Assembly: GCA_003945285.1 (NCBI GenBank)
Contig: AP019005.1
Coordinates: 434,001 to 498,000 of the forward strand
Direction of reading: 5' to 3'
Length of the DNA stretch: 64,000 nucleotides
Source of the DNA: Hydrogenimonas sp.
Lineage (GTDB): Bacteria > Campylobacterota > Campylobacteria > Campylobacterales > Hydrogenimonadaceae
The notes under the pieces are model-generated. The model had not been told where the DNA came from. It made no database searches and was given only the letters and a program-made list of their open reading frames with translations. Position numbers and translations under genes: made by a program. Below, piece after piece: positions 34,569-43,374 of the stretch (the stretch's first letter is position 1; every line of letters begins with the position of its first letter).

Positions 34569-36339
34569 CCTCCAATCTATTTTCGACTCCGTAAAGCGGT
34601 ATAAGAAGGAGCTTGTCGCCGGCAATGCGGTCGCGCTTCTTGCCGCAGCGGTGAGTGTGCCCACCCCTTTGCTGATTCCGGTACTGGTGGATGAGGTACT
34701 GCTGAAAAAGAGCCACACCGTAACCGGCTGGATAGATACATATATCGCTCCTATGCAGACAGTCGGCTACGTTTTGACCATTCTTCTAGCCACGGTTCTG
34801 CTGCGTATCGCCTACACCGGATTGAGTATAGTGCAGACAAAGATATTTATGCAGATATCCAAAGATGTGACCTACCGCATTAGAACGGATGCGCTGGAGC
34901 ATCTTAAACGTATATCGATGAAGGCTTACGAGACCTCCCGGTCCGGCGCCGTAGCCTCCAAACTGGTTACGGACGTCGAGACGGTAGACTCCTTCATAGC
35001 GTCCACTGTCAGCAGGCTCATCGTATCTGTTCTCTCGCTCGTCGGAATTGCCGGAGTACTGCTCTGGATACACTGGGGGCTGGCACTCTTCATCATCGTT
35101 CTCAATCCGCTGGTCATAACGTTCACCACAAAGCTGGCAAGGAAGGTCTCCAGGCTGAAAAAGGAGGAGAACAGGGCCATCGAAGCTTTCCAGTCGGCGT
35201 TGACAGAGACGCTCGATCTTTTCGGGCAGATCCGGGCTTCGAACCAGGAGGAGAGGTTTTTCGCCAAACTCAGAGGGCGTGCCTACGATGTGAAAGAGCG
35301 CAGTGTAGAGTTCGGATGGAAGAGTGACGCCGCAAGTCGTGTTTCGTACCTCACATTTCTCGCGGGTTATGAGGTTTTCAGAGCGGCAAGCATACTGGCC
35401 GTCGCCTTCTCCGATCTGAGTATAGGTATGATGCTGGCCGTTTTCGGGTATCTGTGGTATATGGTTACACCGGTTCAGGATATTTTGGGAATCCAGTACG
35501 CCCTCCACAATGCCAGAGCGGCCGTGGAGCGCATAAACGAGGTCCTAAAGATGCCTACGGAGCCTCACTACCCGCACATAAAGAACCCTTTTACCGCCGA
35601 CAGGGTGGGGGTTCGGCTGGAGGGTGTCAGTTTCGGATACTCCGCCGACTCCTACGTGCTCAAAGATGTAGATTTCCGGGCCGAGCCTTCGCAGCGGGTC
35701 GCCCTGGTAGGTGCGAGCGGGTCGGGAAAGACTACACTCGCCCAGCTCATAGTCGGTTTCTACCCGGTCGAAAAGGGCTCTCTCCTTTTCAACGGAACCG
35801 ATGTGAAAGAGATAGGGCTGGATGTCGTCAGGGAGCATGTGAACCTGGTGCTTCAGAGCCCGAAGCTGTTTCACGACACCGTGAGATTCAACATAACGCT
35901 CGGCAAGGATGTCCCGGAGCAAAAGATATGGGAGGCGCTGGAGATGGCGCAGATGAAAGATGTGGTAGAGCGGTTCGATAAGGGGCTCGATACCGTGGTC
36001 GGCAGAGAGGGTATCAAACTCTCGGGAGGTCAGAGGCAGCGTATAGCGATAGCCAGGATGGTCGTAGCCGATCCCAAGATAGCGATACTGGACGAATCAA
36101 CGTCGGCTCTCGATGTTCACACCGAGGCGCACCTCTACGATGCGCTGGAGCCCTTTTTCGAATCGCGTACCACGCTAATGATAGCGCACAGGCTCAGTAC
36201 GATTCGCAAAGCGGACTACATATATGTACTAGAAAACGGCCGTATAGCGGAAGAGGGGACACACGAAGAGCTTCTGAAAGAGGAGGGAATTTACATGGGA
36301 TATATCAAACAGTCGGAGAGTTGTCATGGAGTGGTTTGA
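34558..36339 (+). CDS. ABC exporter half-transporter (MsbA-like)
   Basis: 593 residues: six-helix transmembrane domain (about 18-305) and ATPase domain (about 340-580). Motifs: Walker A VGASGSGKTT, signature LSGGQRQR, Walker B IAILDESTSALD and H-loop IAHRLST. Such half-transporters dimerise and export lipids, peptides or drugs. Adjacency to uppP hints at an envelope substrate such as lipid A or a lipid-linked glycan, but the sequence does not decide it. It overlaps serB and uppP at its ends. Confidence 0.9.
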   Translation: MSLSLQSIFDSVKRYKKELVAGNAVALLAAAVSVPTPLLIPVLVDEVLLKKSHTVTGWIDTYIAPMQTVGYVLTILLATVLLRIAYTGLSIVQTKIFMQISKDVTYRIRTDALEHLKRISMKAYETSRSGAVASKLVTDVETVDSFIASTVSRLIVSVLSLVGIAGVLLWIHWGLALFIIVLNPLVITFTTKLARKVSRLKKEENRAIEAFQSALTETLDLFGQIRASNQEERFFAKLRGRAYDVKERSVEFGWKSDAASRVSYLTFLAGYEVFRAASILAVAFSDLSIGMMLAVFGYLWYMVTPVQDILGIQYALHNARAAVERINEVLKMPTEPHYPHIKNPFTADRVGVRLEGVSFGYSADSYVLKDVDFRAEPSQRVALVGASGSGKTTLAQLIVGFYPVEKGSLLFNGTDVKEIGLDVVREHVNLVLQSPKLFHDTVRFNITLGKDVPEQKIWEALEMAQMKDVVERFDKGLDTVVGREGIKLSGGQRQRIAIARMVVADPKIAILDESTSALDVHTEAHLYDALEPFFESRTTLMIAHRLSTIRKADYIYVLENGRIAEEGTHEELLKEEGIYMGYIKQSESCHGVV

Positions 36340-37090
36340 CGCGGTTATACTGGGAATAGTCGAGGGCGTTACGGAGTTTCTTCCCGTCTCTTCAACGGGC
36401 CATCTTATACTCGCTTCCAAGTTGATGGGAATAGATCAGACGGATGTTCACAAGACCTTCGAAGTCGTTATACAGCTTGGGTCGATACTGGCGGTGATCT
36501 TCGCATTCAGGGATAAGATATTTTCAAATATCGAGCTCTGGAAAAGGCTGATCGTGGGATTTCTTCCTACCGCCGTACTGGGTTTTACCCTCTACAAGAC
36601 CATCAAGTCACTCTTCGCACCGGAGACGGTGGCGTATATGCTCATTGCCGGAGGTATCGCTTTCATAGTCATAGAGCTCTTCTACAAAGAGAAGGAGCAC
36701 CATGTCGCACATGTGGAGGATGTCAGCTACAAACAGGCATTCATGATAGGTCTCTTTCAGTCTCTCGCCATGGTGCCGGGTACCTCGCGCTCCGGTGCGA
36801 CTATTATAGGCGGGCTTCTGATCGGCCTGAAACGAAAGACCGCTACCGAGTTCAGCTTTCTTCTGGCCGTACCCACGATGCTTGCGGCGACAGCCTACGA
36901 CATACTCAAAAACTACAAAAGTTTCGCACTCGATGATCTCCAGTCGCTTGCGATAGGATTTGTAACCGCTTTTGTCGTCGCGCTTATGATAATCCGCTGG
37001 TTTCTCTCATTCGTCAAAAAACACACTTTCATTCCTTTCGGTATATATCGTATAATAGTGGGAATCATTTTTTTGGCGGTGGTCCTATGA
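36326..37090 (+). CDS. uppP: Undecaprenyl-diphosphatase
   Basis: 254 residues, about eight membrane helices. The two catalytic motifs are present: GVTEFLPVSSTGHLIL (14-29) and PGTSRSGATIIGGLLIGL. The enzyme recycles undecaprenyl diphosphate, needed by the WecA-like, MurC-fed and GT2 pathways coded in this window. It overlaps the ABC gene by 14 bases and the Sel1 gene by 4. Confidence 0.96.
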   Translation: MEWFDAVILGIVEGVTEFLPVSSTGHLILASKLMGIDQTDVHKTFEVVIQLGSILAVIFAFRDKIFSNIELWKRLIVGFLPTAVLGFTLYKTIKSLFAPETVAYMLIAGGIAFIVIELFYKEKEHHVAHVEDVSYKQAFMIGLFQSLAMVPGTSRSGATIIGGLLIGLKRKTATEFSFLLAVPTMLAATAYDILKNYKSFALDDLQSLAIGFVTAFVVALMIIRWFLSFVKKHTFIPFGIYRIIVGIIFLAVVL

Positions 37091-37779
37091 GCAGTTATTT
37101 CGATATGGCGGCGCAGCTTTACAGTGACGGTGACAAAAGATCGGCTTTCAACGCCTTTTTGGAGCTTGCGCTGGACGGTGATGTGCAGGCGCAGGCGATG
37201 GTGGGGTATATGCTTGAAAACGGTGAAGGTACGGAGCAGAACATAGCCGAAGCGATCGGCTGGTATGAGCGTGCCGCGGCGGCGGGAAGCGATGTCGCCG
37301 ACTTCAACCTCGGACATATTTTTCGCAGCGGAAAGGCGGGGGCCGTGGATGAGGGTCGTGCCTTCAACCACTTCATGAAAGCGGCGCGCGCCGGAAACGT
37401 ACATGCGATGTTCGAGACGGCCCAGATGCTGGAATATGGAGCGGGAACGCAAAAGAGCCTCGAGCGAGCAGCCGCCTGGTACGAATCGGCGGGCAGATAC
37501 GGCCATACCGAGGCGCAGAACTGCATAGGGGCTATGTATCAGGAGGGTCACGGCGTGCCGGTGGATTATGCGAGAGCGAAAGAGTGGTACGAGATGGCTG
37601 CCAAAGAGCGGCATCCCCGTGCCATGTACAACCTCGGTATGCTCTACGACAGGGGACTCGGTGTCGAGCGTGATCACGAAAAGGCGCTGGAGTGGTGCCG
37701 TAAAGCGGCCCATGCCGGTCATGAAAAGGCGCGTGATATCATTCGCCGTCTTCAGGAAGAGGGGAAGATAGTGTTTTGA
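37087..37779 (+). CDS. Sel1-repeat (TPR-like) protein
   Basis: 230 residues built of about five to six Sel1 repeats of 36 residues, each with a pattern such as AQAMVGYMLENGEGTEQN or AMYNLGMLYDRGLGVERD. No signal peptide is evident. Related Hcp proteins of Helicobacter are secreted and cysteine-rich; this one has few cysteines, so a cytoplasmic adaptor is more likely. It overlaps the CAP-domain gene by 4 bases. Confidence 0.88.
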   Translation: MSSYFDMAAQLYSDGDKRSAFNAFLELALDGDVQAQAMVGYMLENGEGTEQNIAEAIGWYERAAAAGSDVADFNLGHIFRSGKAGAVDEGRAFNHFMKAARAGNVHAMFETAQMLEYGAGTQKSLERAAAWYESAGRYGHTEAQNCIGAMYQEGHGVPVDYARAKEWYEMAAKERHPRAMYNLGMLYDRGLGVERDHEKALEWCRKAAHAGHEKARDIIRRLQEEGKIVF

Positions 37780-39056
37780 GAAGGGTACTCCTCGCTCTTG
37801 CGGTAGCCGGAGTCGCCTACTGGGCCTATATCGATCTCGTTGTCGTGAAAAAGGTCGACGAGGTAGCGGAGCGGAGTCTTCGACAGGACTCTTTCAGAGA
37901 TCCTGTCATAGAGGGAATGGAAGCGCGGCTCTACCTCAACTCTCTGCGTGAAAAGGCCGGTCTTCCATCTTTTATGGGGAGCGGAAATCTGGAAAAGAGT
38001 GCCGCTTCCCATGCGGCCTACCTTGCGAAAAACCGTGCAAACGGTCACAACCAGAGCCCATCTTTTCCCGGTTTCAGCGGGGAGACACCTTCGGACCGCG
38101 CGGTAGGTGCGGGCTACCCCTCGAGAGTGGTGAGAGAGAATCTCTCGAGCGGAAACATCGACTTCAAAGATTCGGTCGACGGTCTCTTCGCGGCCATATA
38201 CCACCGTTTCGGTTTTCTGGATTCTACGATGGACGAGATCGGCATAGCGTATGCCGAAGACTCTTCCGGCAGGCGGATATATGTCTACGATATGGGCAGC
38301 TACGGCGTTGCCGGGCTCTGCAGAGAGGATGAGCGTTTCAGCAGGGGGAAATATCTGATAGGCGTATGCGCCGAGAGAGAGAAGAGGATATCGGCGGCGA
38401 GGTTTGAAAAGGTACTCGATATAAACAGGAGACAGTCGCCGAAGATCATACTGTGGCCCTACGACGGTCAGGAGGATGTGCCTCCCGCATTTTTCGAGGA
38501 GATTCCCGATCCGCTGCCGGAGTACTCCGTGAGCGGTTATCCTATCAGCATAATCTTCAACGGGTACTATTTCAAGAGAGTGAAAGTGGTGTCGTTCAGG
38601 CTCTATAGCAGCAGCGGCTCGGAGGAGATTCCGGTACGTCTTATGGATGCCGTAAGTGATCCCAACCTTCTTTTGAAGAAGAACCAGTTCGCCGTTTTCC
38701 CTCTCAAAAGGCTCGAATACGGAACCGGGTATACGGCGACGGTTCACTATATCGCCGACGGGAAAGCCGGAACGAAGGAGTGGAGCTTCAAAACAAGAAG
38801 TTTTGACAACGATATTCTTGAAGTGGAGGGGAGTGAAGCAACGTTCGGGGTGGTGCCCGGAAAAAGCTATGTGCTCTATCTGAAGCCGCACGGCCCCAAC
38901 GATACATTGAAAAAAGTACTCCACCCGAGAGGTACGGCGGTGGAGAAGATAGATGCCAACACTCTCCTGCTCAAAATATCGGAGGATATCGACGAACCGT
39001 TCGTAGTGGAGGCTGGCGGAAGAAGAGTCACCCTGCAGCCGCAAATAGGCGGGTGA
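37776..39056 (+). CDS. CAP/SCP-domain exported or membrane-anchored protein
   Basis: 426 residues from TTG overlapping the previous stop (TTGA). A hydrophobic N-terminal helix (3-20) anchors or exports it. Residues about 45-185 form a CAP domain: ARLYLNSLREKAGLP, SAASHAAYLAKNR, HNQSP, RENLSS and AIYHRFGFLDSTMDEIGIAY. The remaining 240 residues look like beta-sandwich modules. CAP proteins act outside the cytoplasm with varied roles, some on lipids or peptides; no role is set for this type. Confidence 0.85.
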   Translation: MRRVLLALAVAGVAYWAYIDLVVVKKVDEVAERSLRQDSFRDPVIEGMEARLYLNSLREKAGLPSFMGSGNLEKSAASHAAYLAKNRANGHNQSPSFPGFSGETPSDRAVGAGYPSRVVRENLSSGNIDFKDSVDGLFAAIYHRFGFLDSTMDEIGIAYAEDSSGRRIYVYDMGSYGVAGLCREDERFSRGKYLIGVCAEREKRISAARFEKVLDINRRQSPKIILWPYDGQEDVPPAFFEEIPDPLPEYSVSGYPISIIFNGYYFKRVKVVSFRLYSSSGSEEIPVRLMDAVSDPNLLLKKNQFAVFPLKRLEYGTGYTATVHYIADGKAGTKEWSFKTRSFDNDILEVEGSEATFGVVPGKSYVLYLKPHGPNDTLKKVLHPRGTAVEKIDANTLLLKISEDIDEPFVVEAGGRRVTLQPQIGG

Positions 39057-39094
39057 ACCGCTCGGCAGTGGTGCAGGAGATCGGGGCAGAGGCT

Positions 39095-39946
39095 CTACTT
39101 CTCCGTTGCACGGAAGTATGCGGCTCTGCCTGAAAGAACCTTTTCGAAACCCTCCGGAACGAAGGAGATATCGGCATGCCCCAGGAAGAGCACTCCCCCC
39201 GGTTTCAGAACGCTTCGCAGCTGTGAGAGCGCTTTTCGTTTCTCTTCGTCGGTGAAGTAGATCATCATGTTTCTGGAGAGTACGGCGTCGAATTTTCCAA
39301 GAAGATAGAACTCTTTGTCGAAAATGTTGTGGTATGCAAAGCTTGTATATCTTTTGAATACCGGATCGATGCACCGCTTATCTCCATCTTTCGTGAAGTA
39401 CCTCTCTCTCGTCTCTTCCGGCAGCTGTGATACTGAGCGTTCGGAGTAGCAGCCTATTTCAGCCCTGGCCAGGGCATCGCTGTTTATATCTATCCCCGTT
39501 ATGTGCAGAGATGGGGGAATCGATGAGTTCTCCTGCAGATAAAGAAGGATGGAGTAGACCTCTTCACCGCTTGAGCATGGAGCGCTGAGAACGGAAGAGC
39601 AGCGGTTTTTGCATATAAGCTCCGCCAGGGTCTTTATCTGGTCGAGCTCCCTGTAGAAGTAGGTTTCACCTACCGTCAGCGCATTTATGAGCGATCTTTT
39701 CAGGCTGGAGGAGCTTCGCATCTTCTCTGCAAGCTCTCCAAACGAAACGAATCCGTTCTTTATGGCGAAACGCTCTATTTTCCGCATGGTAACGGCCTCC
39801 TGCCTCCGATAGTCGAGGCCGAACTCGTTTTTGATCTCTTTCAGAATCTCTTTGGCATCCCTCTCCTCGAAGTTGTGCTGCACCACTACCGGTTTGCCGT
39901 TCTCCTTTTCGCCGTCGCTCTTCTCTCTTTTGAACCATGATAACAT
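39095..39946 (-). CDS. cheR: Chemotaxis protein methyltransferase CheR
   Basis: 283 residues. The N-terminal helical domain carries LINALTVGETYFYRE, and the SAM-binding domain has APCSSGEEVYSILLYL, GIDINSDALARAEIG and LSRNMMIYF. CheR methylates glutamates of chemoreceptors. Its start touches the cheB stop, so the two are co-translated. An MCP gene lies 1.3 kb away. Confidence 0.95.
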   Translation of the reverse strand: MLSWFKREKSDGEKENGKPVVVQHNFEERDAKEILKEIKNEFGLDYRRQEAVTMRKIERFAIKNGFVSFGELAEKMRSSSSLKRSLINALTVGETYFYRELDQIKTLAELICKNRCSSVLSAPCSSGEEVYSILLYLQENSSIPPSLHITGIDINSDALARAEIGCYSERSVSQLPEETRERYFTKDGDKRCIDPVFKRYTSFAYHNIFDKEFYLLGKFDAVLSRNMMIYFTDEEKRKALSQLRSVLKPGGVLFLGHADISFVPEGFEKVLSGRAAYFRATEK

Positions 39947-40509
39947 CAGGCTATGCTCCTTATCTTTTGTGCAATATCCTCTATGGAGAGTACGGCGGAG
40001 GCGGCACCCAGCTCCGCAGCCGCCTTCGGCATACCGTAGACTACCGATGTCGCCTCATCCTGTGCAACCGTTTCGCAGCCCGACTCTCTAAGCCTCAAAA
40101 GCCCCTCTGCCCCGTCTGAGCCGATTCCGCTGAGCAGGAACGGGTATATCGGGACCTCTTTCATCTTCGCGGCGGAGAGAAAGAGGGTGTCGATTGTCGG
40201 GTGGTAGAACCCCTCTGCTTTTTCCGTCGTCTCCAGATAGATATCTCTACCTTTCCTGTAGATCGCCGCCGTATCGCTCAGGATGTATAGTCCCCCTCCG
40301 GAGACTCTGCATCGACCGGCGACCGAGACCGAGTCAAGGCCGCTTATTCTTCCGAGCCTCTTCGCGAAAGAGTCGAGAGAGAGGGGGTCCATATGCTGGG
40401 CTATGACAACCGCAGCACCCATTCCCGAAGGGAGTGAGGAGACGATGGTCTCAATGAGCCCCGGCCCGCCGGTAGATGCGCCGATGAGTATCAGTTTTTC
40501 AGGTGCCAA
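39946..40509 (-). CDS. cheB: Chemotaxis methylesterase CheB, catalytic domain only
   Basis: 187 residues from TTG at 40,509. Only the methylesterase domain is present: the catalytic Ser in IGASTGGPG (near 11), His in VIAQHMDP (near 39) and Asp in GIGSDGAEGLL. The N-terminal receiver of typical CheB is absent, as in Campylobacter. Activity is therefore not set by phosphorylation in the classic way. It demethylates or deamidates receptors modified by CheR. Confidence 0.93.
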   Translation of the reverse strand: MAPEKLILIGASTGGPGLIETIVSSLPSGMGAAVVIAQHMDPLSLDSFAKRLGRISGLDSVSVAGRCRVSGGGLYILSDTAAIYRKGRDIYLETTEKAEGFYHPTIDTLFLSAAKMKEVPIYPFLLSGIGSDGAEGLLRLRESGCETVAQDEATSVVYGMPKAAAELGAASAVLSIEDIAQKIRSIA

Positions 40510-40608
40510 TTGTTAGGATCCTATCTTTTTATGGGTGATGCTTCTCTTTGTGCACCTTATTTATGTGGACTTATTCTAAATCGGGAAATTTTCAAAATAA
40601 TTTACTTA

Positions 40609-40752
40609 CTGATGTTACGCAAAGCTTGAGCCAAGCCCAAGCTTTGGCGGGGAGTGACCGTCCCCTGCACCCCCCTAAAGCTACGAAATCATAGATTTCG
40701 AGATGACCTTACGCAAAATCTGCACGCCGAACGGGATATGCCCTGCTGGAGG
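40609..40752. repeat. Type-1 palindromic element joined to a type-2 fragment
   Basis: It starts CTGATGTTACGCAAAGCTTG and runs through the three type-1 hairpins (AAGCTTG..CAAGCTT, GGGGA..TCCCC, CGAAATC..GATTTCG) to GAGATGA at 40,705. It then changes to CTTACGCAAAATCTGCACGC and further sequence matching the right half of the element at 50,832 in reverse sense. The 401 bases between cheB and the next gene otherwise hold only leader hairpins. Confidence 0.7.
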
Positions 40753-40806
40753 TTAAAGTCGGTAAACCCGGGTTGAAAACGAAACGGATCTGAAATTTTC
40801 GGGCCC

Positions 40807-40890
40807 TATAATATGGCAATAGAGGGTATGGTTTCATACCTCTGAGGTGCAGAAAGGTTGAGACAAACGGCTTTGTGACTTTAGCCGTTT
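40807..40890 (+). promoter_or_regulatory. Promoter box and two leader hairpins before the 102-residue gene
   Basis: TATAAT lies at 40,807-40,812. After it come hairpin GGTATG-GTTT-CATACC (40,825-40,840) and a second perfect stem AAACGGCT...AGCCGTTT followed by TTT (about 40,866-40,891), just before the ribosome site AAAGGAG. The second hairpin resembles an intrinsic terminator and could attenuate the gene. No ligand class is recognised. Confidence 0.4.
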
Positions 40891-40910
40891 TTGACAGAAA
40901 GGAGCTTGCA

Positions 40911-41219
40911 ATGGCTACAGAGATTACCAAATACCATATCATCTTCTATGGCAGCCCGAGGGGGTATCAGACAAACCGGGCTCAGATAGCACTCTACGAT
41001 AAAAACAACAAGGTAAAGGCGTACGTTCGCTTCAACGATCCCGGTATGTTTTTCGAAAACGATTATGAGAGAAACGGTATCATCCGTATGCATCTGCCGA
41101 GTTCGATGTTCCAAAACGTTCTGGATGTTTTGCGCAACGAGAAACCTCTCTTTATCTATTTTGCGCAAAACCGCGGCTTCCTCTCGACATCTACGGAGCC
41201 TGTGGGAGAGGAGGAGTAG
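40911..41219 (+). CDS. Conserved-looking small protein of unknown function
   Basis: 102 residues from ATG at 40,911, six bases after AAAGGAG. The sequence begins TEITKYHIIFYGSPRGYQTN and has a strand-rich core with YVRFNDPGMFFENDY. No signal peptide, membrane helix or cysteine pair is seen. The strong ribosome site and hairpins upstream indicate an expressed gene of its own. I cannot name the family. Confidence 0.75.
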   Translation: MATEITKYHIIFYGSPRGYQTNRAQIALYDKNNKVKAYVRFNDPGMFFENDYERNGIIRMHLPSSMFQNVLDVLRNEKPLFIYFAQNRGFLSTSTEPVGEEE

Positions 41220-41225
41220 ATATAT

Positions 41226-41249
41226 GCGGTCTCGTCTCTGCGAGACCGC
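41226..41249. terminator. Bidirectional hairpin between convergent genes
   Basis: GCGGTCTCG and CGAGACCGC form a perfect 9-bp stem with loop TCTCTG. It lies 7 bases after the small-protein stop and 13 before the MCP stop. No long T-run follows on either side. Confidence 0.7.
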
Positions 41250-41261
41250 TCAAGTTCAGTA

Positions 41262-42836
41262 TCAGGTCTTGAATAGGCCCAGTTTGTGGTTCAGCTCCTC
41301 TGTGAGTTTGCTTAGGTGCTCGGCGGCACCTGCGATCTCTTCGACGCTTCTTGCGTTCTGTGTCGAGATGTCGGTTATGTTCTTCATATTCTCTATGACA
41401 TCCTGCATCTCCCGGGCGATCTCGTTGGAGTTTCTGGCGGACTCCCTGCTGACCTCTGCCGCTTCGTTGAGTACCCCGTTTACACTGCTTATTTCGCTCT
41501 TCACCTCGGCGACCTGAGTTACCGCCGCTTCGAAATCTTTCGCGTTCGCCTGCATTTCGCCGCTTATATCGTTTATAGACTGTATGACAAGGTTTATTGT
41601 GGCGGTGATCTCCGAGAGACTCTTCTGTGTCCGTTCGGCCAGCTTTCTCACCTCGTCGGCCACGACCGCGAAGCCTCTTCCGTGTTCTCCGGCGCGTGCC
41701 GCCTCTATTGCTGCGTTGAGAGCGAGTAGATTGGTCTGGTCGGCTATGTCGCTGATGATATCCAGCACCTCCTTGACCCCGTTAGCCTCCTCCTGCAGAT
41801 GGATAATGTTCTGTGCCAGATCGGACTCTTTCGCCCCGGTATTGTTTATCGTATCCAGAAGGTTGCTTATGCTGCCGTTTGCCTGCTCCAGCGTCTGAGC
41901 CGCCTGAAGTACGTTCTTCTCGCTTGCGTTGACACTCTCTACCGTAGCCCGAAGCGCTTCGAACACCTCCTCCCCGGTCTTTGAAGTGTCTGCAACGAGT
42001 GCGGCTTCATCTTCGGCTCTGCGGCCTATCTCCAGGGCGGTTGCCGAAAGTTCGGCGGCTACGGAAGAGTTTTCGCTTCCGTTGGATTTGGTTTCGGCGA
42101 TAGTGTTGTGAACTTTGTCGATGAAGAGGTTTATCTTTTGGGCAAGAGTCCCGATCTCGTTTTTACCTATAACCGGAATCCTCTTGGTCAAATCCCCGTC
42201 GCTGCTTGCAAGATCCTCCGCGGCATCCTGGATAGTTCTCAGGTTTTTCGTTATGAATCCCGATACAAAGAGGGCTATCACTACCGCCAGAACGACTGCG
42301 GCTATGCCAGTAACGAGCATAACCGTTTCGAAGGTCAGAACCCTTTTATGACTCTTTTCAATCGATCCCTTTTGAAGATCTGCAATCTCTTTGTGTAGAT
42401 CTTCGAGTCTTCCTATAATCTCTTTATGCAGTTTTTCAGATCTTCGAAGAGCATCTTCGGGGCGCTGTTTGATTATGTCGTCATAGGCTCCTATGCTCTT
42501 GCCTATCTCATCAAGAAGCGACTTAAAACGGCTCTGTGTGAGTCTGGACTTCAACTTTTCGAGTGTGGAGTTCACAACTTCGCGCCTCTTTCTATAACCC
42601 TTCAGGCTATCCGAACTTCCGTCCGCAAGATAGAGATTTGCCCATATTATGCTTTCGAGCATGTTTTTTTGGGTTTCGGCCACCATTGCCATAAGTTCAT
42701 CAGATTTTCGTATCTCTTTTATGCCCTGTTCGGACGTAGAGATCGCCTTTATCGCCAGAGCTACGTTTACGGCAAGAAGCACTATAACCGCCGCGAACGA
42801 CACCAGTAGAATTTTTCTCATGCTCATATTGTTCAT
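41262..42836 (-). CDS. Methyl-accepting chemotaxis protein
   Basis: 524 residues. First membrane helix about 9-29, periplasmic four-helix-type sensor (about 30-170, with [20 protein letters not shown]), second helix about 175-197, HAMP (about 198-255) and a signalling domain with the conserved tip [21 protein letters not shown]. The C-terminus (NHKLGLFKT) has no NWETF-type tether for CheR. The ligand is unknown. It is near, though not in an operon with, cheR and cheB. Confidence 0.95.
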   Translation of the reverse strand: MNNMSMRKILLVSFAAVIVLLAVNVALAIKAISTSEQGIKEIRKSDELMAMVAETQKNMLESIIWANLYLADGSSDSLKGYRKRREVVNSTLEKLKSRLTQSRFKSLLDEIGKSIGAYDDIIKQRPEDALRRSEKLHKEIIGRLEDLHKEIADLQKGSIEKSHKRVLTFETVMLVTGIAAVVLAVVIALFVSGFITKNLRTIQDAAEDLASSDGDLTKRIPVIGKNEIGTLAQKINLFIDKVHNTIAETKSNGSENSSVAAELSATALEIGRRAEDEAALVADTSKTGEEVFEALRATVESVNASEKNVLQAAQTLEQANGSISNLLDTINNTGAKESDLAQNIIHLQEEANGVKEVLDIISDIADQTNLLALNAAIEAARAGEHGRGFAVVADEVRKLAERTQKSLSEITATINLVIQSINDISGEMQANAKDFEAAVTQVAEVKSEISSVNGVLNEAAEVSRESARNSNEIAREMQDVIENMKNITDISTQNARSVEEIAGAAEHLSKLTEELNHKLGLFKT

Positions 42837-42860
42837 CTTTCCGCCTTTAGAAAGTATTTT

Positions 42861-43244
42861 TCAATGCTTTGAAAAAGCTGTGTTGATTTCGACTTCAATC
42901 ATTGTTCTCCCGGAGTAGATAGATTGTATCATGTAGGTCTCAATTTCATGGATATCCTCCTTGTAAGTTGGCCGGTAGCCAATACATAACTTCTTACATA
43001 TGGGTTCCAAGAGAATATTTGATGTTTTGTCTTTGCAATCGGCTGTTTCCGTCGATCCACGATATTCTTCAAGTATTCTCAGTTCGACCGGAGAGTAAGT
43101 GAAGCGAAAGTACGGTTTTTGTACCATTTCTTCCTGAAACTGCCTGTGCTCTTTGTCATAAGAATTCGACAATATTTTTTCTAAGTCGAAGAAAACTGAG
43201 TGTATGACTCCCAAGTCCGAAAAGCAGACGCTCCTCCCGATCAT
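42861..43244 (-). CDS. Unknown small protein upstream of the MCP gene
   Basis: 127 residues ending 24 bases before the MCP start on the same strand. It holds three cysteines in its second half (ADCKDK, PICKKLCIGY) and an acidic or aromatic mix without membrane helices. The ATG at 43,244 lacks a clear ribosome site, so the true start may be further in. I do not recognise it; position suggests co-transcription with the MCP. Confidence 0.5.
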   Translation of the reverse strand: MIGRSVCFSDLGVIHSVFFDLEKILSNSYDKEHRQFQEEMVQKPYFRFTYSPVELRILEEYRGSTETADCKDKTSNILLEPICKKLCIGYRPTYKEDIHEIETYMIQSIYSGRTMIEVEINTAFSKH

Positions 43245-43268
43245 ATCCGGTGTGAACTCTTTTGCTGA

Positions 43269-43302
43269 CTGATGCTATGTAAAGTGGGCTCTGCCCAATA
43301 TT
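43269..43302. repeat. Solo left end of a type-1 element
   Basis: CTGATGCTATGTAAAGTGGG followed by CTCTGCCCA keeps the element's end and a short hairpin (TGGGC..GCCCA) in place of AAGCTTGGGC..GCCCAAGCTT. The rest of the element is missing. It lies between the small gene and the AEC transporter stop. Confidence 0.45.
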
Positions 43303-43374
43303 CTAAATGTTAATATAATAATCGACCATTACCCAGCATGGTTAAACGGTATAGTTCCGCTTCGTGTTGCGGAT

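Noticed and set aside
37752-39374. 540-codon open frame on the minus strand
   Set aside because: It lies opposite the CAP-domain gene and into cheR, has no ribosome site and low-complexity Arg/His-rich text. The plus-strand gene has clear domain motifs.
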